This document shows positions 30,276 through 37,676 of a stretch of 40,552 nt of DNA, in pieces. The stretch spans positions 94,010-134,561 of the forward strand of contig JABDBQ010000001.1 of the NCBI GenBank assembly GCA_013288555.1, read 5' to 3'. Numbering within the stretch: position 1 is the stretch's first letter; each line of letters opens with the position of its first letter. The stretch comes from Bacteroidota bacterium (GTDB taxonomy: Bacteria > Bacteroidota > Bacteroidia > CAILMK01). The notes beneath the pieces were generated by a model. That model saw only the letters and a list, made by a program, of their open reading frames with translations, did not search any database and was not told the origin of the DNA. A program made the position numbers and the translations under genes.

Positions 30276-30327
30276 ACCACCCCGGCCTACGGCCACCCCT
30301 CCTTGCTAAAGGAGGGGAATGGTGCCA
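30276..30327. repeat. CACCCC / AAGGAGGGG dispersed repeat
   Basis: A run with GGCC-TAC-GGCC and CCCCTCCTT / AAGGAGGGG inverted parts. Its CACCCC core resembles the word pair at 12262-12428. Confidence 0.55.
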
Positions 30328-30370
30328 CTTTCAAAATTTTCTGTTCATTTGCGTATTCGCACATTGTTTT

Positions 30371-30408
30371 ATTCACCAACTCACTAATTCACCAACTCAC
30401 CAATTTCA
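30371..30408. repeat. CCAACTCAC / TTCACC word array
   Basis: ATTCACCAACTCAC occurs twice in a row with slight variation, then ACCAATTTC. Same style as the other degenerate word arrays. Confidence 0.6.
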
Positions 30409-30485
30409 TCCAAGCAACCTGTACGGCTCTTTTCACGTCTGTCAGCAAAAATCCATTTCTTTGCACTTTCAAATAATAGATCAAC

Positions 30486-31703
30486 ATGCTTTCCTCTCTT
30501 CATTGCAATATTAAATACCTGCTGCTATTCGTTCTTATTTCGTTTTCGGTTCCGGGTTTTTCGCAGGACAAATCGCCCAAGGACATTATCACACAGGCCA
30601 ATGAGCTTCTAAAAAGCAGCAAATTCGAGTCGGCCTATAACCTTCTTGATCAATTTGATCCCCATAATAAAAACGTGGATATCGTATTGCTGAAGGAAAA
30701 GGTGGCTCTTAACGGATATATTACAACGATAAACCACCAGGCCTTTGCCTTCAGGGACCTGAAACCAGGAGAAACCGTTCTTAAGTACAGGGGCAAGGTA
30801 AATACGGAAAAGCTCCATCCTTTTAAAATTAACAAGGTGCTTGACAGCCTGCTGGTGAAATTCCCCAACAATTTTGAGCTATACAGAGGCCGGGCTGATT
30901 TTTACTTTGATGTGAATATGATCTATGGCGATAAATGGCTCCTGAAGCAGAAAAAGATATATGTCCTTATCGAAAACGACTACAGGGTGACAATTGATGC
31001 CGGACTGGGTGATTTTGAGTCGAATTACAGACTGGGCCTTACATATGTGCAGGACTCCAACTTTCAGACCTGTTTCCAGTATTTCGAGAAAGCCATTGCG
31101 CTTAATCCCACCAACCCGGATGCCCATTATAACTTTGCCTATGCATGCCTCACTGTAGGAGATACCACTGATGCGTTGAGCAATGCAGTGGATGCTGCAA
31201 AATACTATGTTGATTCATCAGAAAAAGCTGACGCAGCCCGTATGGCCGGAGTTGTATATGGGCAAATGGGCAAACAAAGCAAGGCCATAGAATATATGGA
31301 GATAAGCAATAAAATAGCGCCTAACAACTATAATACCCTCAACATACTAATTGATATGTACCTTAAAGTTGATAACAAGCGCAAAGCATATATTGCCACA
31401 GAGAATTTTTACGACCTCGGCATTGAAAACCCGACCATCTATAATGACCTGGCAGAAATTTATTCAAGCAATGATAAATCAGAGGCACTCATCAAATATT
31501 TTCAAAGCAAACTGAAAAGTGCTAACGGCAATATGGTTCAGATGGGGACTTTGTATTTCTATATCGGGAGGCTCTATGTGGGCAATAACAAGGATCTGGC
31601 ACTGGAAAACCTCACCAAATCAGCTGAAGTATTCTCTACAGTTTATAAACCCGAGAACCCGGTCTTTAAACTCATTTATGATACAATGAAAACGCTGAAG
31701 TAG
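30486..31703 (+). CDS. Secreted TPR-repeat protein
   Basis: 405 aa. A signal peptide (KYLLLFVLISFSVPGFSQ) precedes a helical, tetratricopeptide-like body. Clear TPR units include NYRLGLTYVQDSNFQTCFQY followed by FEKAIALNPTNPDAHYNFAY, and ADAARMAGVVYGQMGKQSKA followed by IEYMEISNKIAPNNYNTLNI. A central part (about 75-170) has few TPR matches. It probably acts in the periplasm as a protein-binding scaffold; the specific role is unknown. It ends about 100 bp before the convergent ychF, with a GCCTTATG word array between. Confidence 0.85.
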   Translation: MLSSLHCNIKYLLLFVLISFSVPGFSQDKSPKDIITQANELLKSSKFESAYNLLDQFDPHNKNVDIVLLKEKVALNGYITTINHQAFAFRDLKPGETVLKYRGKVNTEKLHPFKINKVLDSLLVKFPNNFELYRGRADFYFDVNMIYGDKWLLKQKKIYVLIENDYRVTIDAGLGDFESNYRLGLTYVQDSNFQTCFQYFEKAIALNPTNPDAHYNFAYACLTVGDTTDALSNAVDAAKYYVDSSEKADAARMAGVVYGQMGKQSKAIEYMEISNKIAPNNYNTLNILIDMYLKVDNKRKAYIATENFYDLGIENPTIYNDLAEIYSSNDKSEALIKYFQSKLKSANGNMVQMGTLYFYIGRLYVGNNKDLALENLTKSAEVFSTVYKPENPVFKLIYDTMKTLK

Positions 31704-31769
31704 TCTTAACTATGATTAATGTGATTAATGTGATAATACATGATTTTGTTGGCATCAACAATGCATTTA

Positions 31770-31800
31770 CTTACGCCTTATGCCTTACCCCTTATGCCTG
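31770..31800. repeat. GCCTTATG word array at a convergent gene end
   Basis: CTTACGCCTTATGCCTTACC followed by CCTTATGCC, between the convergent TPR and ychF genes. Reverse-complement kin at 29871-29901. Confidence 0.7.
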
Positions 31801-31807
31801 AATTTTA

Positions 31808-32902
31808 TTACACATTAAACCGAAAATGCATGACATCGCCGTCATTTACGATATAATCCTTGCCTTGTACGAGCAGTCGCCCAGCATCACGGCAGGCAGC
31901 TTCCGAGCCGTATTTGATGTAGTCGTCATAAGCTATTACTTCCGCACGGATGAAACCCTTTTCAAAGTCAGTATGGATCACTCCGGCAGCGCCCGGTGCT
32001 TTTGTCCCTTTGGGTATAGGCCAGGCACGAACTTCCTTTTCGCCGGCAGTGAAGTAGGTGATCAGGTTCAAGAGAGAATAGGCAGAGCGTATGAGACGGT
32101 TGATACCAGGCTCGGTAAGTCCGTACATGGCCAGGTAGTCTTTGCGTTCTTCCTGGTCAAGGATTTCTGCAATTTCAGATTCAATTTTCGCACTGATCAT
32201 CAGGATCTCCGCTTTTTCACCCTTGATGGCCTCGATGAGTTTTGCTGTATGGGCATTTCCGTTTATAACGGATCCTTCGTCCACATTGGCAAGATATAGT
32301 ACCGGTTTTAATGTAATTAAGTGCAGGTCGCTTATTTCTTCAAGGTCCTCCGGGGTCAGATCGAGTCCTCTTGCAGGCTTGCCTTCTTCGAGGTGGTGTT
32401 TTACTTTTGAAAGGACTTCGAGGGTTTTCTGTAGCTTTTTATCAGTTTTGGCTTGCTTTTCGACTTTTTGGATGCGTTTATCTATGGATTCAAGGTCTTT
32501 CAGTTCCAGTTCAAAGTCAATGATCTCCTTATCACGCACTGGGTTCACATTACCATCTACATGCACCACGTTCTCGTCTTCAAAGCAGCGTACCACATGT
32601 ATGATGGCGTCTGTATTCCGTATGTTGCCGAGAAACTGGTTGCCGAGTCCTTCGCCTTTAGACGCACCCTTCACAAGACCGGCAATGTCAACAATTTCGA
32701 TGGTATTGGGTACCACATTTTGTGGATGTACCAGGGCGGAGATGGCTTCAAGTCTTGGGTCGGGTACAGTGATGACGCCGACGTTAGGTTCGATGGTACA
32801 GAAGGGGAAGTTGGCTGCCTGTGCTTTGGCATTAGACAGAGAATTAAAAAGCGTTGATTTACCGACGTTAGGCAAGCCAACGATACCGCATTGCAATGGC
32901 AT
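31808..32902 (-). CDS. ychF: Redox-regulated ATPase/GTPase YchF (OBG family)
   Basis: 364 aa from the ATG at 32902 (MPLQCGIVGLPNVGKSTLFN), nearly the exact length of E. coli YchF; an ATG at 32953 would add 17 residues. YchF is a conserved P-loop NTPase of the Obg group that prefers ATP and binds ribosomes. Walker A is GLPNVGKS, switch II is DIAGLVKGASKGEGLGN, and the NxxE motif is NVDEGS (not NKxD), as expected for ATP preference. A coiled-coil and the C-terminal TGS domain (GFIRAEVIAYDDYIKYGS) follow. A TACCTTTG box at 32921-32928 lies about 20 bp upstream. Confidence 0.97.
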   Translation of the reverse strand: MPLQCGIVGLPNVGKSTLFNSLSNAKAQAANFPFCTIEPNVGVITVPDPRLEAISALVHPQNVVPNTIEIVDIAGLVKGASKGEGLGNQFLGNIRNTDAIIHVVRCFEDENVVHVDGNVNPVRDKEIIDFELELKDLESIDKRIQKVEKQAKTDKKLQKTLEVLSKVKHHLEEGKPARGLDLTPEDLEEISDLHLITLKPVLYLANVDEGSVINGNAHTAKLIEAIKGEKAEILMISAKIESEIAEILDQEERKDYLAMYGLTEPGINRLIRSAYSLLNLITYFTAGEKEVRAWPIPKGTKAPGAAGVIHTDFEKGFIRAEVIAYDDYIKYGSEAACRDAGRLLVQGKDYIVNDGDVMHFRFNV

Positions 32903-32920
32903 AGAAAATGGTGTTTCCCG

Positions 32921-32928
32921 CAAAGGTA
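32921..32928 (-). promoter_or_regulatory. -7 box TACCTTTG for ychF
   Basis: Exact TAnnTTTG match on the minus strand, 19 bp upstream of the chosen ATG; it supports the shorter start because the upstream ATG would lie outside the transcript. Confidence 0.5.
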
Positions 32929-33062
32929 GGAAAAAGGCAGGTAACGTAATCACGGAGCAGCGAACAAGGCATTTCTAAAACCAACCACTGAACCGAACAG
33001 GATATACTTTTCAGGTGCTTTCCGCGTTTTTTGTATATTCGTTCCGGTTTCTCAAGAACTAT

Positions 33063-35726
33063 ATGGCAAAAACATGGAAGGTTATCAAAAAAACGCTGTT
33101 GTTTACAGTGCTGGGTGTTGTATTGCTTTCAGTAGCCGCTGGTGTTTTGACCTATATATACCAGGACGATATTAAGGCTATGGCCATAAAACAGGTAAAC
33201 GCCAACCTGAATGCAAGAGTGATCATCAATGGATCAGATATAGATATTACTTTCTTCTCTACTTTTCCGGATGCGGCCATTGAATTCAGGAATTTTAAGA
33301 TAATGGAACCTAATGCTTCGACAGGCTCAGCAACCGATGGTAAGGAACATATCCTTGCCCAAGCAAAAACACTTGATTTTAAATTCAGTCCACTGGATTT
33401 CCTGAATAATCAATATCATATCACTAGGATATTGCTTTCTGAGGGACAGATTCATTTGAAAATCTGTGAAAACGGAGAAACCAACTACAACATACTGAAG
33501 CCGGATACTCTTAAAAAAGATACAGCGAAGGGATCGCCCCTTGATTTAAAACTAAAGCATATCAGGCTTAAAAATGTGCAGATTACCTATGATGATGAAC
33601 AAGATAATAGGCATTTGAATATGAAGTTTAACAATGCCAGTTTTGCGGGTAGTTTCACGGATGCGCAGTATAATATGAATGCCACGCTTGACATGTTTGC
33701 CGCAAATCTCACCATCGGTAAACAGCAATATCTTAAAAACCGGTCGATTGCTATTGATGCTAGTATTATGATTGATAATAAGGCAAAAAAATATGATTTT
33801 AAAGAGGTTAAATTGAAATTCGATAAGGCAATCTACCAGGCAAAAGGATCGGTAACAAGTGTCGAAAAAAGGCAACTTACTGAACTGACTATTTCTGGAG
33901 AAGATGCCGGCATTCAAACGCTGATCTCGTTACTTCCTTCAAATATAAGTGCCTTGTTCAAAGATTATCAGAGCAATGGCCAGATAAATTTTGCAGGACA
34001 TATTCATGGGTATCTTAGTAAAAATGAACTGCCATCAATTGATTTTAAATTCGGCATCATCAATGGAACCATACATGATAGCAAACATTCTATGGGTCTT
34101 GATGCGGTTAATTTAAACGGTGAATATTCCAATGGCAAAGCTCACGATCTGGAGAACTCCTATATTCATATCAGTCATTTTACAGCAAGACTGAATGGAA
34201 GGCCCATTAATATTCAATATACCATGGATAATTTTGAAGACCCAATGGTGAATGCGGTTTTGAAGGCAGATATTAACTTAAAGGATCTCAGGAATTTTGT
34301 TACCATTCCCGATATTGATACGCTGACAGGTGATCTAAACCTGGATGCCAGTTTTAAAGGTAAAATTGTCGATCTTAAAAGGTACAGTACCATTAATAAA
34401 ACCAGTCTGAATGGTAAAATGCAGATTAAAAATGTAACCTTAAAACCGACGAATCAAAAATCAGCTTATAAGAATATGTCAGGTGATTTTGAAACAAACG
34501 GAAATGATTTGGAGGTTACCAATTTCAGTGGGCTATGCGGGCATTCGGATTTTACATTAAACGGGAGTTTTAAAAATCTCGCATCCTTTTTATTCCTTCC
34601 CAATCAGCCCTTAAACGCCAATTCGGATCTGAAATGTCATTATCTGAATATAGATGACTTTTTGCTTAAATCAGGTTCAAACACCACCAGTTCTGATGAT
34701 AAACATTTCAATTTGCCTGCATTCCTGTATTTTACATTCAGCATTGAGGCTGATAAACTGATATTCGGAAAATTCGTCGCGGATAATGTAACCGGTAATG
34801 TTCAGACCACCAAAAGCCAGGTTTTACTCAAGAATATATCCATGAATACCATGTCTGGTACGGTTCAGCTGAATGGGAATATGATGGATAAAGGGGCAGG
34901 ACAGTTTGCCGCATCGGCCCATATTATTCTGAAACGTATTGATGTAAAACAACTGTTCTATGAATTTGAAAATTTTGGTCAGGATTATATTACTGATAAA
35001 TATATTAATGGTCGTATTGATGCAACGATTGACTATACAGGCTTGTGGAACAGGAACCTGAGTCCTGATACCAAATCTATTGTTTGCGATGCTGATGTAA
35101 CCGTTTATGATGGAGAGGTAAACCAGTTCCCGCCTTTTATCAGGCTTGGAAAGTTTTTGAAAGTTAAATCTCTCGATGACATACATTTCAGTGAGTACAC
35201 GAACAAGATATTAATTAGCAACCGGGTGGTTACCATTCCGAAAATGGATATTAAAAGCAATGCTGTGAACGTTACTTTAGCCGGAACACATACCTTTGAC
35301 AATGTGATGGATTACAAGCTGAAGGTGAATATGACGCAATTGATATTCGGTGCAAAAAAGGACTACGAAGATGAGTTCGGGGAAGTGGAAGTAGATAAAA
35401 ACGGAGGCGTCAATGTTTTTCTAACTATGAAAGGCCCTGCTTCAAATTATGAAATAAAATATGACACTAAGAGTTCAATTAAAAGCATAGGATCAGATTT
35501 TAAACAGGAATCCACTGAAATAAAAAAAATATTCAAAAGCAATTCTCCAAACGCGAAACCCGGAGAAGATCTTAATAAACACACAGATGAGATAGAACTT
35601 GGAACAGGTGATAATGAAACTGAAAATGAAGACGTTCCGAAAAAACATTCTGACAGATCTGCGCAGGATAGTGCACGTCATAATGCATTTAAAGATTTTA
35701 AAAAGAAATTAAAAAACACGAAGTAA
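33063..35726 (+). CDS. AsmA-like (TamB/AsmA superfamily) envelope protein
   Basis: 887 aa from the ATG at 33063; an upstream in-frame ATG at 33015 adds only leader-derived residues. An N-terminal membrane anchor (TLLFTVLGVVLLSVAAGVLT) is followed by a long beta-rich body typical of AsmA proteins, which bridge inner and outer membranes and are linked to lipid transport. Signs of the family are ARVIINGSDIDITFFSTFPDAAIEF near the start and many repeats of the type NGxxxNxxxxD, ending in a charged low-complexity tail (about 820-887). Residues ASTGSAT near position 85 are encoded by GCTTCGACAGGCTCAGCAAC, a sequence like repeats I know from other genomes. The histidine kinase gene follows after 6 bp. 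Confidence 0.9.
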   Translation: MAKTWKVIKKTLLFTVLGVVLLSVAAGVLTYIYQDDIKAMAIKQVNANLNARVIINGSDIDITFFSTFPDAAIEFRNFKIMEPNASTGSATDGKEHILAQAKTLDFKFSPLDFLNNQYHITRILLSEGQIHLKICENGETNYNILKPDTLKKDTAKGSPLDLKLKHIRLKNVQITYDDEQDNRHLNMKFNNASFAGSFTDAQYNMNATLDMFAANLTIGKQQYLKNRSIAIDASIMIDNKAKKYDFKEVKLKFDKAIYQAKGSVTSVEKRQLTELTISGEDAGIQTLISLLPSNISALFKDYQSNGQINFAGHIHGYLSKNELPSIDFKFGIINGTIHDSKHSMGLDAVNLNGEYSNGKAHDLENSYIHISHFTARLNGRPINIQYTMDNFEDPMVNAVLKADINLKDLRNFVTIPDIDTLTGDLNLDASFKGKIVDLKRYSTINKTSLNGKMQIKNVTLKPTNQKSAYKNMSGDFETNGNDLEVTNFSGLCGHSDFTLNGSFKNLASFLFLPNQPLNANSDLKCHYLNIDDFLLKSGSNTTSSDDKHFNLPAFLYFTFSIEADKLIFGKFVADNVTGNVQTTKSQVLLKNISMNTMSGTVQLNGNMMDKGAGQFAASAHIILKRIDVKQLFYEFENFGQDYITDKYINGRIDATIDYTGLWNRNLSPDTKSIVCDADVTVYDGEVNQFPPFIRLGKFLKVKSLDDIHFSEYTNKILISNRVVTIPKMDIKSNAVNVTLAGTHTFDNVMDYKLKVNMTQLIFGAKKDYEDEFGEVEVDKNGGVNVFLTMKGPASNYEIKYDTKSSIKSIGSDFKQESTEIKKIFKSNSPNAKPGEDLNKHTDEIELGTGDNETENEDVPKKHSDRSAQDSARHNAFKDFKKKLKNTK

Positions 35727-35732
35727 TACCTT

Positions 35733-36920
35733 ATGCTCATAGAGTTTACAAATACAAAACGCTGGAAAATATGGTTGATGCTGGGAGCCGTGGCTATAAG
35801 TGTGTTTTTCCTGCTTTTCACCAGGTATCTTGTAAACGAACTGTCAGCTAAAGAATTAATGGAAGTACATAAAATTGTACAGGCCTTCGAACAATTGAAT
35901 GATCCTAATCTCAAGAATTACGAGGACATACGTAAAACATTGCAGGCGGCAACAATACCGATTATTGTTACGAATGAAAAAGGGAAAATTACTAATTTCA
36001 GGAACCTGGATTCGACGAGGCTTTATCTTAAAGGAAATAAACAAGAGATCGATTCATCATACCTGAACTGGCAGCTCAGGGTTATGAAATTTATCAACCC
36101 CCCGATACCTATAAAAATTGAAGAAGGCAAATATCATTATATCTATTACAAAGAACAGCAGGCAATTACATTGCTCAGGTATTTTCCATATATTCAATTA
36201 TTGCTAATAGCCTTGTTCCTGGCCATTTCTTACGTGGCCTTTAATACCAGTAGGATATCTGATCAGAATAAAGTATGGGTTGGGATGGCAAAAGAAACCG
36301 CACACCAGATCGGTACACCACTTTCATCTATGATGGCGTGGATTGATTATTTAAAAACCACCAATGAGGCACCTACCGAAAATATCCTGGATGAACTCAG
36401 CATGGATGTGAAACGGCTTGAAATTATCACCGAACGTTTCTCTAAAATAGGCTCAACACCTGAACTTAAAGTTAATAATATATACGATACGATCCTGGAA
36501 TCTATCAATTACCTGAAAAACAGAATCTCAGATAACGTAAAAATCGTGATATCACCTGAAAGCGATAAGGTAGCAATGGCCGAGATCAATAAAAACCTGT
36601 TCAGTTGGGTAATTGAAAACCTGGTAAAAAATGCAGTAGATGCCATGTCAGGAAAGGGTGAAATTATCTTTTTTATCCGTCAGGGTAAAGCTTCAGTATA
36701 TATTGAAGTTAAGGATAATGGAAAGGGCATTGCCAAGTCTAATTTCAGTATGGTTTTCAAACCTGGGTTTACAACGAAAAAAAGGGGATGGGGTCTCGGA
36801 TTGTCTCTGTCGAAACGAATCATTGAGAACTATCACAAAGGCGAAATTATCGTTAAGGAATCAGAAATCGGTAAGGGAACTACTTTCAGGATTCGGCTTA
36901 AAAAGGCGGATGTTGCCTGA
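35733..36920 (+). CDS. Sensor histidine kinase
   Basis: 395 aa. Two membrane helices (about 11-31 and 148-170) enclose a ~115-residue periplasmic sensor region. The H-box is MAKETAHQIGTPLSSM with His191. The ATPase part has the N-box ENLVKNAVDAM, the G1 box VKDNGKGI, and the G2 region KRGWGLGLSLSKRIIENYH. No response regulator is adjacent, so it may be an orphan or have a distant partner. It follows the AsmA-like gene by 6 bp, so both are probably one operon and it may sense envelope state. It converges on recO with a 28-bp gap. Confidence 0.95.
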   Translation: MLIEFTNTKRWKIWLMLGAVAISVFFLLFTRYLVNELSAKELMEVHKIVQAFEQLNDPNLKNYEDIRKTLQAATIPIIVTNEKGKITNFRNLDSTRLYLKGNKQEIDSSYLNWQLRVMKFINPPIPIKIEEGKYHYIYYKEQQAITLLRYFPYIQLLLIALFLAISYVAFNTSRISDQNKVWVGMAKETAHQIGTPLSSMMAWIDYLKTTNEAPTENILDELSMDVKRLEIITERFSKIGSTPELKVNNIYDTILESINYLKNRISDNVKIVISPESDKVAMAEINKNLFSWVIENLVKNAVDAMSGKGEIIFFIRQGKASVYIEVKDNGKGIAKSNFSMVFKPGFTTKKRGWGLGLSLSKRIIENYHKGEIIVKESEIGKGTTFRIRLKKADVA

Positions 36921-36948
36921 TGGAAAATAAAGGCGATCCGTCTAATTA

Positions 36949-37674
36949 TTAATTCATTTCTGAAAGTACTTCTATTGATTTAATATCTTTAAAATCAGAT
37001 AGATGTAACTTGTAGTAAAGGATCAGTTTTTGAAGGATTTCCAGTCTTGATTTTTTGGGAATCTGTATATCGTTTGTATCGTTTTCTTGTTCTGCGACAA
37101 GTTTTGAAAAATAGTCACTTTCCGGCGGTCCGAGGGCCAGGTCGGCTTTCTCGGGAAAAGGGCTGAACATTCCTGCCGATAAATCAAAATAATTGTGGTC
37201 CTTTGGGTCGTAATTATTTTCAGGAGGGAACCCCAGCCATTTCGATAGCCTGATCATAAATAAAATAGGCCAGGTTCCTAATTTTCTATTTTCAGCATCC
37301 AATGAAATAATAGATTGCTCAAGGAAATCATATAAAGACGCGTTCGGTTCTTCTTCAACTATGGTTTTGTTCAGCAATTCTGAAACAAACATGCAGATTC
37401 CCGATTTGGTATTGTCAAAATGAAGTGAAACCAGCTGATAAGGGCATTTGGCCTCTTTAATGCGCTGAACATCTTTAAGCTGGTTGTGGTATACCACCAG
37501 GTCAAGTACCATGAGGGGTTGCAGAAGAGAAGCTTTTAAGGATGATTTTGCATTATAGATTCCATTGATGATATAGGATTCCATCCCAAAATTGCGCGTA
37601 TATATTTTAGATATCACGCTTCCTTCGCCGTAGCGTACATTACGAATGACAATTCCCTGGGTTTTAGCTAACAT
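36949..37674 (-). CDS. recO: DNA repair protein RecO
   Basis: 241 aa, normal length. RecO loads RecA at single-stranded DNA together with RecR in recombinational repair. The N-terminal OB fold starts TQGIVIRNVRYGEGSVISKIYTR, the family signature; YIINGIYNAKSSLKASLLQP is the DNA-binding basic segment. The helical C-terminus includes PILFMIRLSKWLGFPPEN and the DLSAGMFSPFP motif that replaces the zinc finger in Bacteroidota. It directly follows porZ with only two bases between the porZ stop and the recO ATG, a pairing I recognise from other Bacteroidota. Confidence 0.95.
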   Translation of the reverse strand: MLAKTQGIVIRNVRYGEGSVISKIYTRNFGMESYIINGIYNAKSSLKASLLQPLMVLDLVVYHNQLKDVQRIKEAKCPYQLVSLHFDNTKSGICMFVSELLNKTIVEEEPNASLYDFLEQSIISLDAENRKLGTWPILFMIRLSKWLGFPPENNYDPKDHNYFDLSAGMFSPFPEKADLALGPPESDYFSKLVAEQENDTNDIQIPKKSRLEILQKLILYYKLHLSDFKDIKSIEVLSEMN

Positions 37675-37676
37675 CC

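Larger units (their letters stand above)
29350..30485. other. Gene-free 1.1 kb: repeat field
   Basis: Contains the right long direct repeat (29534-29706) with a TGGGCTCCTCTGGAGCCA hairpin after it, the GGGGTAAGGC / GCCTTATGCC inverted word arrays (29871-29901 and 29995-30023), a CACCCCGGCC..GGCC / CCTCCTT..AAGGAGG element (about 30276-30327), and a CCAACTCAC word array (30371-30408). Short frames here are made of repeat or are random; no gene is supported. Confidence 0.65.

Noticed and set aside
30040-30276. 78-codon minus-strand frame in the 29.4-30.5 kb gap
   Set aside because: No recognisable domain, and it lies in repeat-rich DNA with no promoter or conserved neighbour.
32142-32978. 278-codon frame antisense to ychF
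   Set aside because: Long antisense frame with Ser-rich residues, a shadow of the well-supported ychF gene.
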